This document shows, one piece after another, positions 1 through 9,752 of a DNA stretch of 64,000 nucleotides (position 1 is the first letter of the stretch; each line of letters starts with the position of its first letter). Location: positions 186,001 through 250,000 of the forward strand of contig NZ_PDNZ01000002.1 of assembly GCF_003182595.1 (NCBI RefSeq). Reading direction: 5' to 3'. Source of the DNA: Prosthecochloris marina (GTDB taxonomy: Bacteria; Bacteroidota; Chlorobiia; Chlorobiales; Chlorobiaceae). The position numbers and the translations under genes were made by a program. Below the pieces are notes generated by a model. The model was not told the origin of the DNA. It was given only the letters and a program-made list of their open reading frames with translations, and ran no database searches.

Positions 1-924
1 GAAGAAGAAGCAGCCTTGAACACCACTGTTCTTTACGGCCAGGATCTTACCCTGGGTGAAATCGTATCCAGAGCGTCCGAGTTTCCCATGTTCACCTCCC
101 GGAAGCTGATGATCGTCAAGCAGTTCGGGAAGTACAAAAAACAGGGAGCACAAAACAAACAGAAACAGCACCTCGAACAGTTTATCCGTTATACCCAAAA
201 TCCGGTCGACGCGACGATACTCGTCCTCGATGCGGACCAAATCGACAAGAAAGAGATACAGAAAGCTCCTTTCAAGGATTTACTGCCGTTCCGGCATGAC
301 TTTCCTCTGATTAAAAATCCCGATATTTTCGCTACCGAACGAGCCGCTCAGCAGGGCTGGGAATTCGATCCTGAAGCTCTCAAAGCGTTCAGCACCTACA
401 TACATCCTGCCGCGCGTGAAATAGCCAGGGAAACCGAGAAGCTCATCATGTATGCCTCCTCGCGGAGCGACGAAAAACGCATCACAAGTTCCGATGTCTA
501 TGAATGCGTAGGTATATCAAAGCAGTACAATGTTTTCGAACTCGAAAAAGCCCTTGCAGCCAAAAACCTGAGACTGTGTAGCGGAATTTCCCTGATGATC
601 ATGGAAAGAGAAGGGCAGAAAGAAGGACTTATGAGCATCGTGCGCTACCTTACAACATTCTACATCAGGATATGGAAACTCCATTCACCCGGATCCCGAA
701 ATCTGCCGCTGTCCGAGACGGCGAAAATGCTTGGCATGTTCGGCAAGCAGGAATACTTCGCAAAAAATTTCCTGCAATACGCAACAAGATTCTCTCTAAG
801 CGATACTGAACGTGCGATACAAGCATTACAGCAGACCGATGCCGCGCTGAAAGGGCTCGAAGCTTACCCGGACGAAAAGTATCTCCTCCTCCGTTTGATG
901 CAGCAGCTTTTAAGTCAAAAGTAA
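1..924 (+). CDS. holA: DNA polymerase III delta subunit (5' truncated)
   Basis: The reading frame is open at the left edge, so the true start lies outside the window; the TTG at 16 is an internal leucine codon. The product fits the delta subunit of the DNA polymerase III clamp loader, which opens the beta sliding clamp. Visible family features are the early A-x-x-P-M-F-x-S-R-K-L-x-I-V segment, the acidic V-L-D-A-D stretch, and a C-terminal helical region rich in leucine and glutamine that ends L-M-Q-Q-L-L. Only the first few dozen residues appear to be missing. The gene converges with the SDR gene at 1170-2165, and the gap between them holds a palindromic repeat. Recognition rests on overall pattern, since delta subunits diverge strongly. 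Confidence 0.82.
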   Translation, partial: EEEAALNTTVLYGQDLTLGEIVSRASEFPMFTSRKLMIVKQFGKYKKQGAQNKQKQHLEQFIRYTQNPVDATILVLDADQIDKKEIQKAPFKDLLPFRHDFPLIKNPDIFATERAAQQGWEFDPEALKAFSTYIHPAAREIARETEKLIMYASSRSDEKRITSSDVYECVGISKQYNVFELEKALAAKNLRLCSGISLMIMEREGQKEGLMSIVRYLTTFYIRIWKLHSPGSRNLPLSETAKMLGMFGKQEYFAKNFLQYATRFSLSDTERAIQALQQTDAALKGLEAYPDEKYLLLRLMQQLLSQK

Positions 925-1026
925 AAGGTCACAGAGGGGACGGCAAAAGGTAAAAGGAAGAAGGCAAAGCTGTCTCAACAGTGAAAATTCATGGTTATCA
1001 ATTCCATTCCTCAATCACAAGAAAAA

Positions 1027-1102
1027 GTCATGCCGCACTCGATGCGGCATCCATAGTGACTATCAGTAAAAGATGGATCCCCGGGTCGAGCCCGAGGATG
1101 AC
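1027..1102. repeat. Dispersed palindromic intergenic repeat, copy A
   Basis: A 76-bp element running from GTCATGCCGC to CGAGGATGAC. The two outer arms are imperfect inverted repeats (GTCAT...GGATCCAT-like against ATGGATCC...GATGAC), and each arm is itself a short hairpin (GCCGCA...TGCGGC; CCGGG...CCCGAGG) around a CTCGA or TCGAG core. Two further copies lie at 25512-25570 and 41311-41387. This copy sits between the 3' ends of two converging genes, where it could fold as a transcript terminator. It resembles the GTCAT...GGAATCC class of bacterial palindromic repeats; no transposase is nearby. Confidence 0.85.
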
Positions 1103-1169
1103 TGAAAATAAAGAATTCACTACCTTCCTGAAACAACCTCTTTGTCTCTCTCTCCCTTTTGCCTTTAAT

Positions 1170-2165
1170 TCATATCCACCCTTGCTCCTTGTACCATGCG
1201 ATAGTACTGCGCATCCCCTCTTCCAGAGACACCGATGCCGTAAACCCGAGCCGGCTTTCGGCTTTTTCAGGCGAGCAAACCCAATAATCCTGCACCATTT
1301 CGTTTACCTTGTCCGAATTCAAAAAACCCGGTCGCCCGGTGATCGTGCTTACCGAACCTGCTATATAACCGAAAAATTTCATCAACAGCTTCGGCAACGA
1401 AATCTTCCGAAACTTCTTTATTTCCAGTTCCTTGGCTGCAGCAACAGATAATTCATCCCATGAATACCCTTGCTGCGATGTGATAAAATAGGACTCCCCA
1501 GCCCCTGCAGGAGATTCGGCAGCCATGACAATACCGCGAACAAGATCGTTCACATGCACAAGGCTTAAGCGCTGCACGCCGATATCACCGGCAGCAAACA
1601 CCACCCCCTTTTTAAGCAGAAGCAAAAACTGCAGCACATCCTTGTCGCCCGGACCGTATACCGCCGGTGGTCTGACAATGGTTACTGGCAGGATATCTTT
1701 ATAGGAACGACAAACTTTTTCCGCCTCGAGCTTGCTCTTCCCGTAAGCACTAACCGGTTTCGGCACATCTTTTTCTCTTATTCCCGGCTCAGGATTGTCC
1801 GCCGGACCTGCTGCCGCGAGTGAAGAGACCAGCAAAAAGCGGTGCAGGCCGGGATTCGCTTCTTTGACCGCTTCCAGAAGAGCCTTTACCGGCAGAACAT
1901 TACCATCATAGAAGCCTTTTTCATGTATCGACTTTGTCACACCGGCAAGATGAATAATAATATCCATGTCCTGCACAGCTTCACGGAGCGAAGCCGGATC
2001 GTCATAACGACCCTTTCGGACATTCACTCGTAACGAAGCAGCTTTGACAGGATCGCTTTCCGGTCTCAACAGCACACTGACGTTATCATTTCTGTTTTTC
2101 AGGTAATCGACAAGAACCGCTCCAATAAACCCTGTAGCGCCGGTAATCAGAATATTCAGCCCCAT
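1170..2165 (-). CDS. NAD-dependent epimerase/dehydratase (extended SDR)
   Basis: A 331-residue extended short-chain dehydrogenase. The N-terminal Rossmann motif T-G-A-T-G-F-I-G (residues 8-15), the H-L-A-G strand near 72, the serine pair at 114-115 and the catalytic Y141-x-x-x-K145 are all intact, so it should be an active NAD(P)-dependent oxidoreductase or epimerase. No signal peptide is seen. It is transcribed divergently from the alpha-oxoamine synthase gene at 2432 across a 266-bp gap. Known bacterial ceramide pathways use a reductase of this extended-SDR type (CerR) next to serine palmitoyltransferase, so a ketosphinganine reductase role is a reasonable inference. Nucleotide-sugar epimerase or hydroxysteroid-dehydrogenase-like activity remains possible. 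Confidence 0.8.
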   Translation of the reverse strand: MGLNILITGATGFIGAVLVDYLKNRNDNVSVLLRPESDPVKAASLRVNVRKGRYDDPASLREAVQDMDIIIHLAGVTKSIHEKGFYDGNVLPVKALLEAVKEANPGLHRFLLVSSLAAAGPADNPEPGIREKDVPKPVSAYGKSKLEAEKVCRSYKDILPVTIVRPPAVYGPGDKDVLQFLLLLKKGVVFAAGDIGVQRLSLVHVNDLVRGIVMAAESPAGAGESYFITSQQGYSWDELSVAAAKELEIKKFRKISLPKLLMKFFGYIAGSVSTITGRPGFLNSDKVNEMVQDYWVCSPEKAESRLGFTASVSLEEGMRSTIAWYKEQGWI

Positions 2166-2431
2166 GAAGTCTGTATAGTGTTTGATGAAAGAAGAGTATA
2201 ATTACCCCGGAACTTTCGCCTTTTCGGGCTTCCCCGAAGATGCTCTTGTCTCAAAAAAGAAGATACTGCTTCAAAAAAAAAGCAAAATTTTTAATACATT
2301 CATCTTTTAACTTGTGGTGCGAAGATTTCATATTCGTTTTGAGAATCCCTGATATCCTCGCTACACTCAAAAAAAAGAAAATTTTCCGGCTCATCAAGAG
2401 AGCCGTCATACTGAAGTAAATATTCAGTCCT

Positions 2432-3634
2432 GTGAAGACACGTAAAGACCTTTTCAAGAAGTGCTACGATTTTACTCTCGCCGATGAAATAAAATCATTA
2501 GGCATATACCCTTTTTTTCACCCTATCGAAGAAACCGAAGGCCCGGTTGTTTCATTTGCCGGCAGAAAGCTCATCATGGCGGGCTCAAACAACTATCTGG
2601 GCCTCACTGCAGATGAAAGAGTAAAGGAAGCATCGATAAACGCCATCAGGAAATACGGCACCAGTTGTTCGGGCTCCCGCTATATGACCGGCACGGTCAA
2701 CCTGCACATCGAGCTGGAAGAAAAACTCGCCGAGTTCTTTGAGAAAGAACGTTGCCTGCTTTTCAGCACCGGTTACCAGACAGGGCAGGGAGTCATTCCG
2801 ACACTGGTCCAACGCGGCGAGTATGTCATTTGCGACAAGGACAACCATGCCAGCCTTGTAGCAGCCTCGATCATGGCTGTCGGACAGTCCGCAAAGTTTG
2901 TAAGGTATTCACACAATTCCATTGAAGACCTTGAAAGGGTATTGCAGACAATTCCCGAAGATGCCGGCAAACTGATCGTTGCAGACGGAGTATTCTCCGT
3001 ATCCGGGGAAATTGTCGAACTGCCAAGACTGGTCGAACTTGCCAAAGAATACGGAGCCAGATTACTGCTCGATGATGCACATGCTGTAGGTGTTATCGGA
3101 CGAGACGGACGAGGGACCCCCTCGGAGTTCAACCTCGTTGATCAGGTCGACCTCATGATGGGTACTTTTTCCAAAACATTCGGTTCGCTTGGCGGCTATG
3201 TCGTTGGCGAACGAGACGTTATCAACTTCATCAAGCACAATGCATCGTCCCTGATTTTCAGCGCGTCACCGACACCGGCAAGCGTCGCTGCCGTACTCAC
3301 GTCGCTTGAAATACTTAAAAGCGAGCCGGAATTGATTGAGCGGTTGATTGTCAACACCGACTATATCCGTCAGGGTCTCGCAGCCGAAGGTTTCAGGCTG
3401 ATGCCGTCCCGTACAGCTATCGTATCCGTTATCATCGGTGACCAGATGAAAACCATGGTATTCTGGAAAAGGCTTTTTGATGCGGGAGTTTATGTCAATG
3501 CGTTTATCCGCCCTGGTGTCATGCCCGGTCATGAAGCGTTGAGAACAAGTTTCATGGCAACCCATGAAAAAGAACACCTTGACAAGGTTATTACCGAGTT
3601 CAGCACCATAGGCAAAGAGCTCGAAGTCATCTGA
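2432..3634 (+). CDS. Alpha-oxoamine synthase, serine palmitoyltransferase-like
   Basis: A 400-residue PLP-dependent enzyme of the alpha-oxoamine synthase family (BioF, KBL, ALAS, SPT). The PLP lysine is K248 in G-T-F-S-K-T-F-G; H139 stacks on the ring, and D214 and H217 in the D-D-A-H motif bind the cofactor. The N-terminal region (G-I-Y-P-F-F...), the phrase G-S-N-N-Y-L-G-L-T, and the ending F-M-A-T-H-x-K-E resemble Bacteroides serine palmitoyltransferase more than BioF, and no other biotin genes are adjacent. The likely reaction is condensation of serine with an acyl thioester to a 3-ketosphinganine. GTG at 2432 is the start; no strong Shine-Dalgarno sequence is visible. 8-amino-7-oxononanoate synthase is the main alternative. 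Confidence 0.8.
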   Translation: MKTRKDLFKKCYDFTLADEIKSLGIYPFFHPIEETEGPVVSFAGRKLIMAGSNNYLGLTADERVKEASINAIRKYGTSCSGSRYMTGTVNLHIELEEKLAEFFEKERCLLFSTGYQTGQGVIPTLVQRGEYVICDKDNHASLVAASIMAVGQSAKFVRYSHNSIEDLERVLQTIPEDAGKLIVADGVFSVSGEIVELPRLVELAKEYGARLLLDDAHAVGVIGRDGRGTPSEFNLVDQVDLMMGTFSKTFGSLGGYVVGERDVINFIKHNASSLIFSASPTPASVAAVLTSLEILKSEPELIERLIVNTDYIRQGLAAEGFRLMPSRTAIVSVIIGDQMKTMVFWKRLFDAGVYVNAFIRPGVMPGHEALRTSFMATHEKEHLDKVITEFSTIGKELEVI

Positions 3635-4080
3635 CGCTGTTCTGTAAAAACACGTCCTCCGTTGCCACTTCTGAAATTCTCCCTTGACCGTCAATTCTTC
3701 GGATGTGGCAAAGCGGAAACAATGTATCCTCAAAAGCATTCGGCAAGCATTTCTTCTACCTCGGTCGAGCGATTGCTATTTCGCATACATCAAAATGCAT
3801 CACGACATGGATCTTGAGCACCGCAAAAAATAATACGGCATTTTTTGCACTTTCTTTAAAATTCTGATAGATTTTGAGTTAGCAGCACAAGGCCATCTCC
3901 ATCCATTTATTGTCAAAAGTCCTGATTTCATTGGCTGACATGATGATTTCGGGCACAGTTCAACGAAGCAATCAGAGCACAAAGAAAACACAAAGAAAAA
4001 AAATCAATGGAGATAGCCTACAACACTTTCCTGCCCAGCAGTGCAGGAAGTTTCAGTAACACTCCTAACAAAAGAACGTC
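3635..4080. other. Intergenic leader before TonB receptor 1
   Basis: A 446-bp stretch with no convincing gene. Its last 70 bp is related to the sequence just before the second TonB receptor gene (6890-6960): both have a CCTGC/GCAGG hairpin followed by AGTAACA, a CCTAACAA run and an AACGT-TC segment before the ATG. The upstream 370 bp is AT-rich in the middle and shows nothing recognisable. Confidence 0.6.
4028..4049 (+). promoter_or_regulatory. Leader hairpin of TonB receptor 1
   Basis: The arms TTCCTGC (4028-4034) and GCAGGAA (4043-4049) enclose an 8-nt loop, 31 nt before the ATG. A related but stronger hairpin occupies the same place upstream of the second receptor. Conservation between the two paralogues suggests a post-transcriptional or attenuation role. 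The sequence does not match a cobalamin riboswitch. Confidence 0.45.
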
Positions 4081-6663
4081 ATGGAAACAAAGCACTACCA
4101 GGCGCTCCCCCTCTTCCGTTTTTTTCTCTTCCTTCTTATACTCGTACTCCAGCTCTCGTCTTTTCCTGCAAAGGCAGCAGATCCTCCCGGCTCATTGAGC
4201 GGAAAAATCACGGATAAAACCGATGGTGAAGCGATAATCGGTGCCTCAGCCATGCTTGAAAACACAACCCTCGGCTCGGCATCCGACATTGAAGGAAACT
4301 ATGCAATTCAGGGCATTCCTGCAGGAACATACAAACTCAAGGTCAATGCAATAGGTTATACACCGTTTTCACAGACGGTCACTATCGCACCCGGCCAAGC
4401 AACAACCCTCGACCCGCAACTCGGGCAAACAACAGTCATGGCGTCAGAAATCGTTGTCGGTGCCGCGCTTTATGAACAGGACAGGCTTGAAGTTCCGGTC
4501 ACGGCATCGGTCGTAACCAGCGAACAGATCAAGGAAGAACCCAATCCCACACTCGACGAGGTTGTGGCCGATGTTCCCGGTGTCGTAGTGAACCGCGCAG
4601 GGGGTTACGGCACGTCAACGATACAGATTCGCGGCTCGAACACGTTTCAGGGTGGAGCCATCGGCACTCGCGTACAGGGCCTCTATGATGGCTTTCCGAT
4701 CAACACACCGACAACAGGTGAAGTTGTATGGACAAACGTGAACATGAACGCGGCTGAAAAAGTCGAGGTTCTCAAAGGCGCTGCAGCCACGCTTTACGGC
4801 TCTGGAGCCATGGGAGGCGTTATTAATGTTTTCGGCGCCCTGCCTGATAAATTCGAGGTAAAGGCTGGTGCAAGCGGCGGTTTTTACGATAATCCGTCAG
4901 ACAGCGACAAAAGCACGTATTTTGATGACAACACACCCTGGTTCTGGAACACGTATGTCGGCATCGGCGACAAGAGAGGGGACCTCAACTATAGCTTGCT
5001 CTATACACACGCAGACGACGACGGATACAAGGAAACCTCCCAAACCCTGCTAAACGATGTCAAGCTCAAAGCACGCTACGATATCGATTCAAAACAGTAC
5101 ATACAGCTATCATCATATTACAACCAGACTGAAGGCGGATACCCGACGACATGGTCGTTTGAAATGGACCCGTTCGGCGGAGACTTCATGTATACACCGT
5201 TTCCTGAAACTGGCTTCGATACATCGTCAAGAAGAGTTTTTGGCACGTATACATTGCCATTTCCCCCCTATACGTCCCTACCGTTTGACGAAACCTTCGA
5301 TAAATCCCTGTTCGTTGATGACACCATCGAAAGGAAAAATGCGCTGGTTGGCTTGAATTACGTAAACCTTCTCAGTGACGATTTCAGTCTTGACACCAGG
5401 CTTTATTATACTTACAACTCGAGTCGCATCAACTATAACAATACCGATGCGACCCAGGTCTATCCTGGACCTGCTGAATTATCATTTTTTCCCGATCCAT
5501 CTGTTACATTCCGAACAAAAGACAGATTACCCGGTGAATTCAATGATGATAGAGCACACCGTTACGGGGCCGGCATCAAGCTTGATTACAGAGCAAGTGA
5601 CCGTCACCGACTTTTGTTCGGTGTTGATGGCAATATCGTTGACGTTCAATCGACACAATACACGGCTGAAATACCATCAGCACACTCTCTGAACGATGAC
5701 GACCTCAACGAGATACAGGAAAAAAACTTTGCTGTATTCCTGCAGGATGAGTTCAAAATGACCGACCGTCTGACAGCCCTTTTCTCTCTCCGCTACGACT
5801 GGAGTGGTATTGACGCAGACGACGTCAACTTCATCGACTATTCAACATTGGAAAAACTCCCAACGACAGTCGAAATCGAAAATCCATCCGTTGACGCACT
5901 CAGCCCTCGTATCGCCCTGAATTACAAGGCAACCGACGATATGAGCTTCCGAGCATCCTGGGGAAGGAGTTTCCGCGCACCCACGCTTTCCGAACGCTTC
6001 GTTCGTGATGCAGGATTGTTTATGGGCAATCCCAACCCTGCGCTTGACAAGGAAACCATGACCGCCTATGAAATCGGCATGTACAAGGTTTTCTCCGACC
6101 GTGTCTCGTTCGATATCGCGGCATACATCAACAATTACGACAACCTGATCGAATCAGTTTTCAAGGAAGGAGCTGCCGGCCCATATTATGAATTCGAAAA
6201 CTTCAGGAAGGCAAGGATCTGGGGTATCGAGACCAGCCTGAACATAAAACCGGTAGAGTATCTGAGCCTAGATCTCGGTTACAGTTACATGAATGCAAAG
6301 ATTGTCGATTACGAAGCCACCGGTGCTTCCATCGATCGGAACCCTGACCCTGAATGGTTACCAATGCGTCCAGAGCATACCGCTTCGGCAAGTGTAACCT
6401 GGAAAGCAACAGAGAGGCTCACCCTTAACACAACGGGGAGATATGTGAGTGAATATAAAGCCGTTAATTTCTATACACGACCAGACGGTTACGGCTATCC
6501 AGGCGATTTCATCGTTGTCGATGCCGGCCTGAAGTACAAGCTTACGGACAACCTTACTAGTTCGTTGCTCTGTAAAAACATCACAAACAAGCTGTATTCC
6601 GAAGCCGAGTGGTTCCGCTCTCCTAGCAGAAGTTTCATTCTCGGTCTTGATTTCGTCTATTGA
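4081..6663 (+). CDS. TonB-dependent outer membrane receptor 1
   Basis: An 860-residue outer membrane active transporter. A signal peptide (about residues 1-32, ending P-A-K-A) is followed by a carboxypeptidase-regulatory-like domain (about 37-115, G-x-I-T-D-K-T and I-E-G-N-Y), a plug domain (about 138-255, with I-Q-I-R-G-S-N-T-F and G-A-A-A-T-L-Y-G-S-G-A-M-G-G-V-I-N-V) and a beta-barrel ending in aromatic G-L-D-F-V-Y. The N-terminal extension is typical of Bacteroidetes/Chlorobi receptors. It forms a tandem pair with the gene at 6961, with long near-identical blocks, so the pair arose by duplication. The substrate is unknown; its position before two Mg-chelatase genes and the B12-dependent bchE makes a corrinoid or a metal chelate plausible, but only by context. 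Confidence 0.92.
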   Translation: METKHYQALPLFRFFLFLLILVLQLSSFPAKAADPPGSLSGKITDKTDGEAIIGASAMLENTTLGSASDIEGNYAIQGIPAGTYKLKVNAIGYTPFSQTVTIAPGQATTLDPQLGQTTVMASEIVVGAALYEQDRLEVPVTASVVTSEQIKEEPNPTLDEVVADVPGVVVNRAGGYGTSTIQIRGSNTFQGGAIGTRVQGLYDGFPINTPTTGEVVWTNVNMNAAEKVEVLKGAAATLYGSGAMGGVINVFGALPDKFEVKAGASGGFYDNPSDSDKSTYFDDNTPWFWNTYVGIGDKRGDLNYSLLYTHADDDGYKETSQTLLNDVKLKARYDIDSKQYIQLSSYYNQTEGGYPTTWSFEMDPFGGDFMYTPFPETGFDTSSRRVFGTYTLPFPPYTSLPFDETFDKSLFVDDTIERKNALVGLNYVNLLSDDFSLDTRLYYTYNSSRINYNNTDATQVYPGPAELSFFPDPSVTFRTKDRLPGEFNDDRAHRYGAGIKLDYRASDRHRLLFGVDGNIVDVQSTQYTAEIPSAHSLNDDDLNEIQEKNFAVFLQDEFKMTDRLTALFSLRYDWSGIDADDVNFIDYSTLEKLPTTVEIENPSVDALSPRIALNYKATDDMSFRASWGRSFRAPTLSERFVRDAGLFMGNPNPALDKETMTAYEIGMYKVFSDRVSFDIAAYINNYDNLIESVFKEGAAGPYYEFENFRKARIWGIETSLNIKPVEYLSLDLGYSYMNAKIVDYEATGASIDRNPDPEWLPMRPEHTASASVTWKATERLTLNTTGRYVSEYKAVNFYTRPDGYGYPGDFIVVDAGLKYKLTDNLTSSLLCKNITNKLYSEAEWFRSPSRSFILGLDFVY

Positions 6664-6693
6664 GAATCATCGTAACCATATCTTGCTTCCTCT

Positions 6694-6726
6694 AACAGGC
6701 CCCCTCAAAAAAGGGGCCTGTTTCGT
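6694..6726 (+). terminator. Intrinsic terminator after TonB receptor 1
   Basis: A perfect 10-bp stem AACAGGCCCC (6694-6703) with GGGGCCTGTT (6713-6722), followed by a short T-rich tail, 30 bp past the stop codon. It separates the two receptor genes into independent transcripts. Confidence 0.85.
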
Positions 6727-6905
6727 TATTATCGCTCCAAACTCAAATCGGGCCTTACCATTCATTCGACATGGTATCAGCATCAGAAACATTTTTCCAG
6801 ACGAATCAATTGTCAGTATGCATGCTGATTTTTCAGACCTTTTTTTATTTTCATTACATGATAGCATTGAACATCTCGCGGCTATCGGTTGGCAACACCT
6901 ATTCC

Positions 6906-6933
6906 TCCTGCAAGAACATCTTGCAGGATTTTT
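6906..6933 (+). promoter_or_regulatory. Terminator-like leader hairpin of TonB receptor 2
   Basis: A perfect 10-bp stem TCCTGCAAGA (6906-6915) with TCTTGCAGGA (6919-6928), a 3-nt loop and an immediate run of five T. This is the form of an intrinsic terminator, but it lies only 27 nt before the ATG at 6961. That placement suggests attenuation of receptor expression rather than termination of the upstream gene, which already has its own terminator at 6694-6726. Confidence 0.6.
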
Positions 6934-6960
6934 AGTAACATACCTAACAACAAAACGTTC

Positions 6961-9438
6961 ATGGAAAACAAGTATTACCAAGCATTGCCCCCTGTACGTT
7001 TGCTCCTCACCATTTTTCTACTAACCCTTCTACTCTTACCCCTGCCAGCAAAAGCGGCAGGCCCCGGATCACTTAAGGGCACAATCACGGACAAAACAGA
7101 CAGCGAAGCGGTAATCGGCGCTTCAGCCATGCTCGAAAACACAACCCTCGGCTCGGCATCCGACATCGAGGGCAATTACACGATTCAAAACATCCCTGCA
7201 GGAACCTACAGACTTAAAGTCAATGCCATAGGTTACGCCCCATTTTTCAAGATGGTTACGGTTAATGCCGGCGAAACAACAACCATCAATCCGCAGCTCG
7301 AACAGACAACCGTTATGGCCTCGGAGATTATTGTCGGTGCTGCACTCTACGAACAAGACAGGCTCGATGTTCCGGTAACCACCTCTGTCGTGACAACCGA
7401 AGAAATCAGGGAAGAACCAAGTCCTTCGCTCGATCAGGTCATCGAAACCGTACCTGGAGTCAATGTCACACGCTCGTCAGGCTACAGTGCCGCTACTGTG
7501 CAGATCCGTGGATCGAACACTTTCCAGGGAGGTGGTATAGGCACCCGTGTCAACGCTTTTTACGACGGCTTTCCTATCAACACACCTGAGACCGGAGGCA
7601 TTGTATGGACTAACGTCAACATGAATGCCGCAGACAAGGTTGAAGTCGTCAAAGGTGCCGCATCGACACTTTACGGTTCAGCTGCCATGGGCGGCGTTGT
7701 CAACGTATACGGCAGTTTACCCGAAAAGTTCGAGGTTAAGGCTGGTGCAAGCGTCGGTTTCTATGACAATCCGCCAGACAGCGACAAGAGCGAATACTAC
7801 AAGGACAACACTCCCTGGCTCTGGAACAGCTACGTCGGCATCGGCAACAAAACCGACAAACTGAACTACAATCTGCTCTATACCCACAGCGAAGACGACG
7901 GGTACCGTGATAACGCGCAAACCCAGCTCAACGACGTCAAGCTGAAGGTCCGTTACGATATCGACTCCAGACAATACCTGCAACTCACTTCGTTTTATAA
8001 TGAAACGGAAGCCGGGTATGTGAGTACCTGGCCATACGATCTTGGACCTGGCGGCACATTTATTCCTCACCCTGAACGGGCCTACGATCTTGTCGATGAC
8101 GTATACACGGACGATATCGTCAGCAGGAAAAATGCTCTTGCAGGACTCAACTACGTCAATTTGCTCAGCGATGACCTGAGCCTTGATGCGCGCGTTTACT
8201 ACACCCGCAACGAATACAGGATCGACTATAACCCTACAGACACAACACAGCACTTCCCCCCATTCGGGCCATTCTACATCTATGACAGAGAGCCCGGAGA
8301 ATTCAACGAAAACAAGACCGACCGCTACGGGGCCGGCCTCAAACTCGACTGGCGGGCCAGCAGCAAACACCGCTTGCTGTTCGGTTTGGACGGAAACCTG
8401 GTCGACCTCGCATCAACGCAGTATAGGGAGGACTTACCAGTCCCCGGTGAACTTGGAAGTGTACAGGAAAAGAACTTCGCGCTCTTTATCCAGGACGAAT
8501 TCAAGATGACCGACCGCCTGACAGCACTGCTATCCCTGCGCTATGACTGGAGTGGCATAGATGCGGACGAAGTTACTTATAAGGATTATTCGGTTACTCC
8601 AACCACTCCATGGCTGGCACCAACTGTCACAGCTGAAATAGAAAATCAGTCCGTTGACGCCATAAGCCCAAGGATCGCGCTGAACTACAAGGCTACCGAC
8701 GACCTCTCTCTCCGTGCATCTGCAGGCAAGAGCTTCCGGGCACCAACTCTTTCAGAGCGCCTGGTCCGCGACGCAGGCCTGTTTGTCGGTAACCCTAACC
8801 CTGCTCTCGACAAAGAGAGTATGACCGGGTATGAAATCGGCTTTTTCAAGAATTTCGGCGACAGGGTATCGCTTGACGTTGCAGCTTACCTTAACGAATA
8901 CGAAGATCTGATTGAATCGAGAAACATCAATGAAACCACTCCTTCAGGTTTTCCAATAGTCTTTATGTACGAAAACCTGGCAAAGGCTCGCATCTGGGGC
9001 ATCGAGACAAGCCTGAACGTACGCCCGAGCGATGCCGTGAACTTCAGCCTGGGGTATGCGTACATGAACGCAAAGGACAAAACAGACCGCGAAGCATCAC
9101 TTGCGGGCAGCCAGAATCCGGATCCCGACTGGCTCCAGTACCGTCCGGAACACACCGCATCTCTGAGCGCCACCTGGAAACCCACGAATCGTCTGGCACT
9201 GAATACCAACGGGCGTTATGTAAGCGAGTACAAAGCTGTCAGCACCTATCCGAATCCTGAAGGCGAAAACTATCCTGGTGGCTTTATCGTTTTCAATGCT
9301 GGCGCCAAGTACCAGGCCACTGATAACATTGGCATCTCACTTCTCTGCAGAAACATCACGAACGAACAGTACGAAGAAGCCGAATGGTTCCGCGCTCCCG
9401 GCAGGAGCTTTCTTCTCGGCTTTGATTTCGTTTACTAA
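6961..9438 (+). CDS. TonB-dependent outer membrane receptor 2
   Basis: An 825-residue paralogue of the preceding receptor with the same order: signal peptide (about 1-32), carboxypeptidase-regulatory-like domain, plug, and a 22-strand-type barrel ending G-F-D-F-V-Y. The ATG at 6961 was preferred over an in-frame upstream ATG at 6889 because the shared M-E-x-K-x-Y-Q-A-L-P start and the signal peptide begin there, and because the leader hairpin would otherwise be translated. The plug and C-terminal barrel match receptor 1 closely. The main difference is a shorter extracellular region at roughly residues 360-430, so the two may bind different forms of one ligand class. Substrate not determined. 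Confidence 0.92.
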   Translation: MENKYYQALPPVRLLLTIFLLTLLLLPLPAKAAGPGSLKGTITDKTDSEAVIGASAMLENTTLGSASDIEGNYTIQNIPAGTYRLKVNAIGYAPFFKMVTVNAGETTTINPQLEQTTVMASEIIVGAALYEQDRLDVPVTTSVVTTEEIREEPSPSLDQVIETVPGVNVTRSSGYSAATVQIRGSNTFQGGGIGTRVNAFYDGFPINTPETGGIVWTNVNMNAADKVEVVKGAASTLYGSAAMGGVVNVYGSLPEKFEVKAGASVGFYDNPPDSDKSEYYKDNTPWLWNSYVGIGNKTDKLNYNLLYTHSEDDGYRDNAQTQLNDVKLKVRYDIDSRQYLQLTSFYNETEAGYVSTWPYDLGPGGTFIPHPERAYDLVDDVYTDDIVSRKNALAGLNYVNLLSDDLSLDARVYYTRNEYRIDYNPTDTTQHFPPFGPFYIYDREPGEFNENKTDRYGAGLKLDWRASSKHRLLFGLDGNLVDLASTQYREDLPVPGELGSVQEKNFALFIQDEFKMTDRLTALLSLRYDWSGIDADEVTYKDYSVTPTTPWLAPTVTAEIENQSVDAISPRIALNYKATDDLSLRASAGKSFRAPTLSERLVRDAGLFVGNPNPALDKESMTGYEIGFFKNFGDRVSLDVAAYLNEYEDLIESRNINETTPSGFPIVFMYENLAKARIWGIETSLNVRPSDAVNFSLGYAYMNAKDKTDREASLAGSQNPDPDWLQYRPEHTASLSATWKPTNRLALNTNGRYVSEYKAVSTYPNPEGENYPGGFIVFNAGAKYQATDNIGISLLCRNITNEQYEEAEWFRAPGRSFLLGFDFVY

Positions 9439-9470
9439 GGCACAGGAACTTTCTCATGTCTGAAAAGACG

Positions 9471-9508
9471 AAACCGTCCCGGAGCAAAAACCGGGGCGGT
9501 TTTTTTTC
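9471..9508 (+). terminator. Intrinsic terminator after TonB receptor 2
   Basis: The stem AAACCGTCCCGG (9471-9482) with CCGGGGCGGTTT (9491-9502) has one mismatch and is followed by a run of T to 9507. It ends the receptor transcript. The remaining 245 bp to bchS shows no gene but has three TTAACCA heptamers (9627, 9653, 9727). Confidence 0.88.
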
Positions 9509-9752
9509 GTCTCTTCTTTACCGGGAACCAGGCACACCCAGAGCCGAGAACATTTCACTCGTTGCTCATCGTTCAGAACTTAACACCCAGCACATAGCGC
9601 GCCCCTACTCTTTTCCTGCCACCAAGTTAACCAGCCAACTCGCCATCCAGCCTTAACCACTAAAGCATCAAGTAGCGCTTTACTATTCACCAAACTATTA
9701 TTACATTTGGTATTCTCGAAATTACCTTAACCAATGCTGACCTTTGTTTCCT

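Noticed and set aside
981..1451. 156-codon plus-strand frame after holA
   Set aside because: It runs through the palindromic repeat and antisense to the SDR gene, with no family features.
3266..3739. 157-codon minus-strand frame over the SPT-like gene
   Set aside because: Shadow of the plus-strand gene, which has intact PLP motifs.
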